From positions 31,903,371 through 31,967,370 of the forward strand of contig CM065711.1 in assembly GCA_017654935.2 (NCBI GenBank): 64,000 nt of DNA, given 5' to 3'. The translations under genes were made by a program, and so were the position numbers. Each line of letters begins with the position of its first letter. Position 1 is the stretch's first letter. The notes under the pieces are model-generated. The model did no database searches. It was not told the origin of the DNA and was given only the letters and a program-made list of their open reading frames with translations. This DNA is from Phymorhynchus buccinoides (Eukaryota > Mollusca > Gastropoda > Neogastropoda > Raphitomidae). Positions 56,391 through 64,000 of the stretch are shown one piece after another.

Positions 56391-57406
56391 TGCCGTTGCC
56401 AAGAATCGAACCCGGAACCATTGGCATGAGAGACAGACACTCTACCAATGAGTTATCGAGGCTGTCAGTGTTGATGAGTTTCTTAACTCATGTTGCCTGT
56501 TGAATACTCTCTAACCCACTAATCTAAAATGTTGTCTGTTTGTTATCTGTTTACAGTGTTGTTTAAGTATTTAATTATTCAAATCATTATTGTTTGAAAG
56601 CTTGCATCGACATCTATATGTGTGCAAAGTTTGAACAATGTATGCCTTCTATTTCCCAAGAAAATGCCAACGTTAAAGTTTGGAGATTAGACCACGGACG
56701 CAACACACACACACACATACTCACAACCGAACAACTATCGTACTATAGACTCACGTCGTGCTAAGTGAGTGCTGAGTGAGCCAAAAACCATTTCAGGACA
56801 GGGCCCAAATTAAACTTACTTCATCAGGATCTCTGACGATGAAAACCCATACTCCAGCAGCAGCCTCATTTTGGATTTGACAGCCTCTTTGTGAAACGTG
56901 GTCAGAATCCGCGTGTCGCGCCGCACCATGTCTCTCATGGCCGCCTCGCTGCAGCTCAAAACCCCCGCAAACTCCGCAATAAGGTCAGCGTGTTCGTCCA
57001 ACAGTTCTTCGATTTCCTCCGTCTGTCGCAACTGCAGACGTTTTTTCACTCTGTTTGGAGAGCTGCGATGATGCCGTTGGTTGTTGGGGGCTGGGTGGGT
57101 GGTGGTGTCGGTGTTGGTGGGGGTGGGGGTGGTCGAGTAGAAGGAAGGGACGGGGGAAGGGGGAGGGTTTTGTACGGGGTTCGAATATCGCGCACATGTG
57201 TGCAACGGCCTGATTTTGCCGACTGGAGTTAAGCTTTCTGCTGTGATTTGTGGCAATGATTTCGACAACCCACAGCGTGGTCTACAGTCTTTCGGGGTCT
57301 CTAACGCAATTTTCCATGGTGGTATCATCTGGTGAAAGTTTCTGGCGTTCGAAGCTTTCCAGCGTCTGAGTGATCCAGAGAAGGCGGAGAAAACTCTGAC
57401 GCTCAT
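54298..57406 (-). CDS. mTERF family protein (mitochondrial transcription termination factor-like), 471 aa
   Basis: Two coding exons, 56820-57406 and 54298-55126, join AA|A (ILMK-YQVFARSLP) with GTAAGT donor and TTGTTCCAG acceptor. The N-terminus MSVRVFSAFSGSLRRWKASN is Arg/Ser-rich without acid, like a mitochondrial targeting sequence. After a Pro/Thr-rich linker come repeated helical modules with the mTERF pattern (LLEYGFSSSEIL; FLADLLDCSLEEIEIISRKP; VIRSEGLSLDEIRDKSLMLR; LMHRLGCSERELDEVISKN; and near the end LLYYSPHRLRARWALLRTFN). mTERF proteins are mitochondrial nucleic-acid-binding solenoids controlling transcription or ribosome assembly. Which member is not certain; it recalls the mTERF5 type of insects. 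The start at 57406 is the first in-frame ATG after the 5' UTR acceptor. Confidence 0.85.
55187..55673 (-). mobile_element. CAGACCTG-family transposon remnant, copy 3, in the mTERF intron
   Basis: CAGACCTGTTTACCCAT and GGGTAAACAGGTCTG ends with the 6-bp duplication AATGTA (55181-55186, 55674-55679). The minus-strand ORF 55266-55490 (74 aa) reads MSSGKSTAGGKRQKSS, HAHCKYCSVDFKISHDG and stops before the finger's histidines. Confidence 0.8.
55728..55930 (+). mobile_element. MITE with CAGGGCTCCC terminus, copy 2
   Basis: Same body as 32846-33070. The right end stops at GGGGGTCCCTG before a CA repeat. Confidence 0.6.
56125..56765 (-). mobile_element. tRNA-derived element, copy 3, with adjoining 65-bp units
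   Basis: 56125-56330 has three or four 65-bp units (AAGTACAAGATTGCCAAC). The tRNA-like part (complement of 56389-56465, box B GGTTCGATTCTTGG) and body run to 56765. Same order as at 4110-5215. Confidence 0.75.
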
Positions 57407-57476
57407 TATGCATGCAGCACCGGAAGGGTCCACTTGAGAAGTAGGGGCCACAGCTATGCTCCAGTCATCAAGCACC
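56820..57476 (-). CDS. mTERF gene exon with 5' UTR part and first coding part
   Basis: Acceptor TTTTGATTTGTAG ends at 57477, so a further non-coding 5' exon must lie to the right. The CDS starts at 57406 and the exon ends in phase 2 at 56820. Includes an Asn/His/Pro/Thr low-complexity linker encoded at 57080-57160. Confidence 0.8.
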
Positions 57477-57831
57477 CTACAAATCAAAAGAAGAGACAAC
57501 AAAGAGTAACTGAGGTTGCACAGGTTTATTAAGCAAGTCTCTAAGTCTAATCCCTTGCTCTTCCCCTTTTGTTTTATACTCTACCTCTCCCTGTCTTTGT
57601 CTGTATCTCTCCTTCCCACACTCACACACACGAGGGAGAGAGAGAGGTGGGGGGGGGAGAGAGAGAGAGTAAAATTCTACCAATTTGGACATACTTAAAT
57701 TGTAAAATTGAGAGTTAGTTATACACTAAAGTCATAACTAAATCCACGGGCCATAAACTTGATAAAGTCAATCAAGATCTGAAACAAGAAATTACACTAT
57801 TGAGGGCAAAAGGCTTACAGCCTCTGTGAAT

Positions 57832-57833
<2 letters not shown>

Positions 57834-57921
<88 letters not shown>

Positions 57922-57925
57922 CAGT

Positions 57926-57956
<31 letters not shown>

Positions 57957-57957
57957 T
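57834..57957 (+). repeat. (GA)n microsatellite
   Basis: About 85 bp of pure GA, then GACTCAGTCAGAGAG and further GA. Confidence 0.97.
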
Positions 57958-58209
57958 AACAGATGGAGGGACTAATAGACAGCAGAAAGATAACATACGT
58001 CACAACTGATGCTGAATTGTAATCCAAATATACCTATCGCTATTTTAGTTGATGAAAACCAAGTTGTTAGCTGAGCCCACGAATGTAGGTCCGTGTAATG
58101 TAGGTCCGTGGCTGAGCCCAACAACATTTCAGCACACCAAGTGATGTCAAAGTGGTGTCCCTTTAACGCTTCAGTAACACGGGCTTTATCTCCCTTGGGA
58201 GCAAAGGTC

Positions 58210-58218
58210 ACCGGAAGT
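58210..58218 (+). promoter_or_regulatory. ETS/NRF-2 (GABP)-like site ACCGGAAGT between mTERF and PsuG genes
   Basis: ACCGGAAGT is the consensus core bound by GABP/NRF-2, common in promoters of nuclear genes for mitochondrial proteins and in bidirectional promoters. It lies about 730 bases upstream of the mTERF 5' UTR acceptor and about 1.1 kb before the proposed PsuG start. Its role here is an inference. Confidence 0.4.
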
Positions 58219-58429
58219 TGTTGCTTGAAAAAGAAAGTTGTTTACTTTTGCCTGAAGTGGGGAGTTGAAAAAGAATTGGAAAGAGAATCAGTCAACCAAA
58301 ATTTACTTTGGTAAGCTTAACTTTGTACACTTTACAAATTATAATCTAAGTAATGGCGATCTGATACAGCTGTGAATCAGTTGCACTTTGGTTTCAATCT
58401 TGCCATTCTTGACAGTCACACACGCAGAC

Positions 58430-58432
58430 ACA

Positions 58433-58491
<59 letters not shown>

Positions 58492-58517
58492 ACATACACA
58501 CACAGTGTGACACACAT

Positions 58518-58562
<45 letters not shown>
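58430..58562 (+). repeat. (CA)n microsatellites
   Basis: Two CA tracts separated by TACACGTACATAC..GTGTGACACACATG. Confidence 0.97.
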
Positions 58563-58564
<2 letters not shown>

Positions 58565-58732
58565 CAGGACAGCCAGCGTCACCGACATGCTTCGTGATGT
58601 ATGCAAATCAAACACCATACATAAAGATTGTACCAATGATGGGACGATTTATAGGCCGCGAGGCCTAGGCCATGATGCATGCCCTTATCACTACTACTAC
58701 TACTATGCTTTAATATTGAACAGCGACTTGGA

Positions 58733-59075
58733 GGGAGGCGCCGTGGCCGGTTGGTTAGAGTCGCTGCTCGTAATCCAACGGGTTTGTGGGTGCGGTGGGT
58801 TCATACCCAGCTGGTCACGGTGTTGTATCCTTGGGAAAGAGACTTTACTCCTATTTCCTGGTTCTTCGGATGAGACCTAAAACCAAGGTCCCGTGTTCGC
58901 ATGCACAAGATCTTGCGCGCACATTAAAGCCCATTCCACTATTCAGTACGAGAAGGCCGTGTGTGCCAGTGGATTGGATGACAAGAGCTCACAAAGCATG
59001 CATCCTGTGCGCCAATAGCAGTCTAAATGAAGACGTTGGGCGCTGGGCAGGATAAACATCTCCAATCGGAAGAAG
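58733..59075 (+). mobile_element. SINE family B (tRNA-headed)
   Basis: Head GCCGTGGCCGGTTGGTTAGA, box B-like GGGTTCATACCCA, central TTCGGATGAGACCTAAAACC and AAGGTCCCGTGTTCGCATGC, tail GCGCTGGGCAGGATAAAC and (AAG)n. The central part is shared with SINE family A, but head and tail differ. Confidence 0.75.
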
Positions 59076-59294
59076 AAGAAGAGCTCGAGCTCTGCAAAAG
59101 CGACGGCAGGCTACCAGACTCACCATGTTCAGCATAGGTCTCTCCTCGTTTATAACTTCAACTCTTATCTGATCATTGTGAACCATACACTGTATTGTCT
59201 AATATCCTTGCATTTGAACTTTCTGCAGATATCCCTCACTGTTGAAGAAGAGGGAATTACCGAAGCGTTGTCCACTTCACATCGTCCAATCGAA

Positions 59295-63022
<3,728 letters not shown>

Positions 63023-63064
63023 GTCAGTTGCTATCTTCTAATTTCATGATAAAACGAATTTTAG

Positions 63065-63265
63065 AACAAAATTGAACAACGGGGTAATACTATCTTTCTA
63101 ATTAACTCCCCTCCACCAAAGTTGATTACGATACCAATCATTTAGCAGTGCGTGGGTCAGAACCAAAGTGAGACAAACAAAGCATCATTCTCAAAACAAG
63201 AATGTGCCAAGTTCGCCTTTATGACCCTCCACCCACACAGTACACATCAACAATGGTGGAGAGGA
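63065..63265 (-). repeat. Dispersed repeat W, minus copy
   Basis: Complement of 30066-30262, including GGGTCAGAACCAAAGTGA and CACACAGTACACATCAACAA. Confidence 0.8.
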
Positions 63266-63299
63266 CGACATACAAACAAATCAACATTTATCCAAGAGT

Positions 63300-63366
63300 G
63301 GCATAGCAGAGGGAGAGAGAGAAATGGAAAGAGACAGACAGACAGACAGGCAAAGAGAGAGGCAGT

Positions 63367-63423
<57 letters not shown>

Positions 63424-63926
63424 GCAAAGAGAGAGGCAGTGTTGTGGTCTATAACTGTGAGAGCAAGTCATACATTCACTGGAGCACTGTTCCTGCTAAC
63501 CCCACTCATCCTCACTCTCTCTCTCTCTCTCTCTCTCTTTCCGAGATAGGTTATCGTAATGTCAATAGTTATCAGTAACTAAAGGGAGATCATCTCCCAT
63601 CTTCTGGGCCGTACAGTGGCGTTGCTCCCACGATAGGTTATTCGTAATGTCAACTAGTTAGAAAGAAGAGAAATAGACTAAAGGGAGATCATTTGAGATT
63701 GAGAGAGAGAGAGAGAGAGAGAGACTGAGAGAGACAGACATCTTCTGGGCCGACAGACAGCGTTGCTCCCACGACTGCTCAGAGAGAGGCCAGTCCAGAG
63801 AGAGAGAGAGAGACAGACAAACAGACAGACAGGCAAAGAGAGAGGCACTCGAGAGAGAGAGAGAGAGAGAGAGATAGAGAGAGAGACAGACAGACAGGCA
63901 GACAGACAGGCAGTCACAGAGAGAGA

Positions 63927-63972
<46 letters not shown>

Positions 63973-64000
63973 CAGAGAGAGAGAGAGAGAGAGAGACAGA
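63300..64000 (+). repeat. GA/CAGA microsatellite complex to the window end
   Basis: GA and GACA runs with repeated spacers CATCTTCTGGGCCG and GCGTTGCTCCCACGA (near 63600, 63620, 63740, 63760). Confidence 0.93.

Overview
The window looks like a piece of a metazoan nuclear genome, most likely a marine mollusc and probably a gastropod. Genes are intron-rich with GT-AG splice sites, microsatellites are very abundant, and short non-autonomous transposons and LINE 3' ends occur throughout. The taxon is an inference; the sequence does not prove it.

Four protein-coding genes can be supported. (1) 139-20975 (+): a complete 12-exon SERINC (serine incorporator/TMS1) gene. All exon phases agree and the product is 462 aa. 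(2) 45306-49013 (-): an LRAT/PLAAT (NlpC/P60-like) domain protein lacking its 5' exon, in which the expected catalytic cysteine is serine. (3) 54298-57476 (-): a mitochondrial transcription termination factor (mTERF) family gene with a 471-aa product. (4) 59295-63022 (+): the 5' part of a pseudouridine-5'-phosphate glycosidase (PsuG) gene that continues past the right edge. Genes 3 and 4 are head to head, with an ETS/NRF-2-like site between them.

Layout. 1-21000: the SERINC gene, whose introns hold satellites, SINEs, a Helitron pair, LINE remains and many decayed copies of its own exon edges. 21000-45000: intergenic, made of MITEs, a BED-finger transposon family, a 55-bp satellite (27.1-28.6 kb), a 43-bp satellite (37.9-40.1 kb), U2-snRNA-headed SINEs and CT/CA minisatellites. 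45300-49000: the LRAT gene. 49600-53720: LINE reverse-transcriptase remains, a 57-bp minisatellite and an 18-bp array. 54300-64000: the mTERF/PsuG pair, embedded in more MITEs and GA/CT tracts.

Two themes stand out. First, exon edges (half an exon plus its splice site) have been copied again and again in the SERINC gene and beside the LRAT gene's last exon. Exon 11 lies between an array of acceptor-like cassettes and an array of donor cassettes. Second, several tandem arrays appear to have grown out of transposon termini: the 43-bp, 55-bp, 18-bp and 65-bp arrays each match the end of a dispersed element seen elsewhere in the window.
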